DNA from: an uncultured Ectothiorhodospiraceae bacterium
GTDB taxonomy: Bacteria; Pseudomonadota; Gammaproteobacteria; UBA6429; Thiohalophilaceae
Reading direction: 5' to 3'
NCBI GenBank assembly: GCA_947259425.1
Contig: CAMYMO010000038.1
Location: forward strand, 1 to 5,110
DNA: 5,110 nucleotides
The notes under the pieces: generated by a model
Database searches by the model: none
The model's input: only the letters and a program-made list of their open reading frames with translations
What the model was told of the DNA's origin: nothing
Program-made: the position numbers and the translations under genes
Shown here: positions 4,342 to 5,110 of the stretch, piece by piece
Layout: every line of letters begins with the position of its first letter
Numbering within the stretch: position 1 is the first letter of the stretch

Positions 4342-4421
4342 CTTTTTAAAATAAAATCCCTCCGTTCCCTTTTAGTTTAGTTACATTTGGTTACAATATA
4401 TTTTTGTGTAGTTAAATGATT

Positions 4422-4450
4422 TTGTGCATTATTTCTCATTATCATATCTT
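4422..4450 (+). promoter_or_regulatory. Weak promoter candidate for the right-end lipoprotein
   Basis: TTGTGC (4422-4427), 17 bases, then TATCTT (4445-4450), each four of six consensus bases, in an AT-rich stretch. It would start RNA near 4457, about 16 bases before the ATG. AT-rich DNA gives such matches easily. Confidence 0.3.
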
Positions 4451-4472
4451 GCTAACGACATAGTATTTAGGG

Positions 4473-5110
4473 ATGAAAATTAAGATACAGCACATTGTTG
4501 GGCTATTATTCATTGCCGTGATTGTTCAGCTTGCCGCTTGTGGAGGTGGCGGGGAAGCCGGATCTTATGTCACAGAAAACTATCCAACTTCTGAGATCAC
4601 ACTTTCATTAAACATCAGTGTCCTAGCCGACAATACCAGCGATGTACATGTCGAACTCTTTGGCTCAAATTCCAGAACCCTGCGCTTAAGCCCGGAGGAT
4701 AAACTTTACCTTGAACTGGATGGAGTTCGGACAGAATTATCTGAAGTATACTTGCCCTCAAATTTACAACTACCTGAACCCTTTTATTATTATGAAATTC
4801 ATTTAATAGAGAACATTGCACTTAGAACGGTCAATGTTATATTGGATAGAGTAAATTATAATAATGCCGTCAATCCCATTCTATTTGGTGATGCACCTGA
4901 CATCATTTTACCATTAGCAAATTCGGTTTTTACTAGGGCGAGCGATGATGTGGTAGTTAATTGGCGACCCAGTAGTGTTCCTGTCGATCAACTTGCTGTC
5001 GGAGAATCTCCTTGTGGCAGGAATATGTATTTTTATGATCAAGACGCGGCAATTTCATCGGTAACATTTCCCGCAGCAACGAACGTCCCTTTACTCTGCC
5101 AGAATCAAGG
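4473..5110 (+). CDS. Lipoprotein, 5' part, runs off the window
   Basis: An ATG at 4473 opens a frame that has no stop before the window ends, giving 212 residues. Residues 1-22 are a classic signal peptide (MKIKIQ, then a hydrophobic stretch IVGLLFIAVIVQ) ending in the lipobox LAAC. Cys23 would be lipidated, followed by GGGG and then acidic and serine-rich linker residues. No Asp follows the Cys, so export to the outer membrane is expected. The remainder is beta-rich with alternating hydrophobic residues: LNISVLADNTSDVHVELFG; TLRLSPEDKLYLELDG; NVILDRVNYNNAVNPILFGD; DDVVVNWRPSSVP. This suggests one or two Ig-like domains, and a Cys occurs near 183. I recognise the general look of gammaproteobacterial lipoproteins of unknown function but no named family. 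AGGG lies directly against the ATG, too close for a normal SD. Confidence 0.82.
   Translation, partial: MKIKIQHIVGLLFIAVIVQLAACGGGGEAGSYVTENYPTSEITLSLNISVLADNTSDVHVELFGSNSRTLRLSPEDKLYLELDGVRTELSEVYLPSNLQLPEPFYYYEIHLIENIALRTVNVILDRVNYNNAVNPILFGDAPDIILPLANSVFTRASDDVVVNWRPSSVPVDQLAVGESPCGRNMYFYDQDAAISSVTFPAATNVPLLCQNQ

Noticed and set aside
4615..4821. Minus-strand open frame of 68 codons
   Set aside because: It lies within the lipoprotein reading frame on the plus strand, which has a signal peptide and an uninterrupted 212-codon frame.
1..5110. CRISPR array, tRNA or rRNA genes
   Set aside because: No regularly spaced repeats and no stretch that folds as a tRNA or resembles rRNA was seen by eye on either strand.

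Overview
The window looks like an accessory segment of a moderately AT-rich Gram-negative chromosome. Two genes encode proteins with lipoprotein signal peptides, one with a textbook Leu-Ala-Ala-Cys lipobox followed by a glycine run. The GGGGACAG..CCACG inverted repeat near the left end is of the kind seen in gammaproteobacterial REP-like elements. A gammaproteobacterium is the best guess, but nothing here fixes the genus.

Layout. 1-195: a possible gene tail and a REP-like hairpin. 196-798 (minus): a small lipoprotein whose C-terminal half resembles the periplasmic domain of ExbD/TolR. 867-1834 (minus): a three-gene toxin-antitoxin (TA) operon made of an XRE regulator of the NadS type, a PF09720-type antitoxin and a RelE/ParE toxin. 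The gene order matches the paaR-paaA-parE plan. 1980-2982 (minus): a winged-helix/nucleotidyltransferase fusion overlapping a HEPN gene, a MntA-HepT-like pair. 3159-3807 (plus): a HigB-HigA pair, divergent from the preceding pair. 3880-4296 (minus): a helical, HEAT-like ORF with no good start, probably cut short at its 5' end next to a GC-rich inverted repeat. 4473-5110 (plus): the first 212 codons of an unrecognised lipoprotein that runs off the window.

The central 3 kb therefore holds three unrelated TA modules, each with its own promoter overlapped by palindromes that fit autoregulation. Two of the promoters place the transcription start at or next to the ATG of the first gene, and neither of those genes has a Shine-Dalgarno (SD) sequence, so both transcripts may be leaderless. 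The third promoter (TTGAAA-N17-TATAAT) carries two ACCCA/TGGGT palindromes about two helical turns apart.

The least expected feature is a diverged direct repeat of about 46 bp (1888-1933 and 3059-3104; 37 of 46 positions match by hand). A copy lies immediately upstream of the promoter of each minus-strand TA operon. Both copies read as related peptides in one minus-strand frame, and both can form a similar bulged hairpin. They may mark the boundary of a TA cassette or be remnants of the gene next to which the modules were inserted. This is inference from two copies only.
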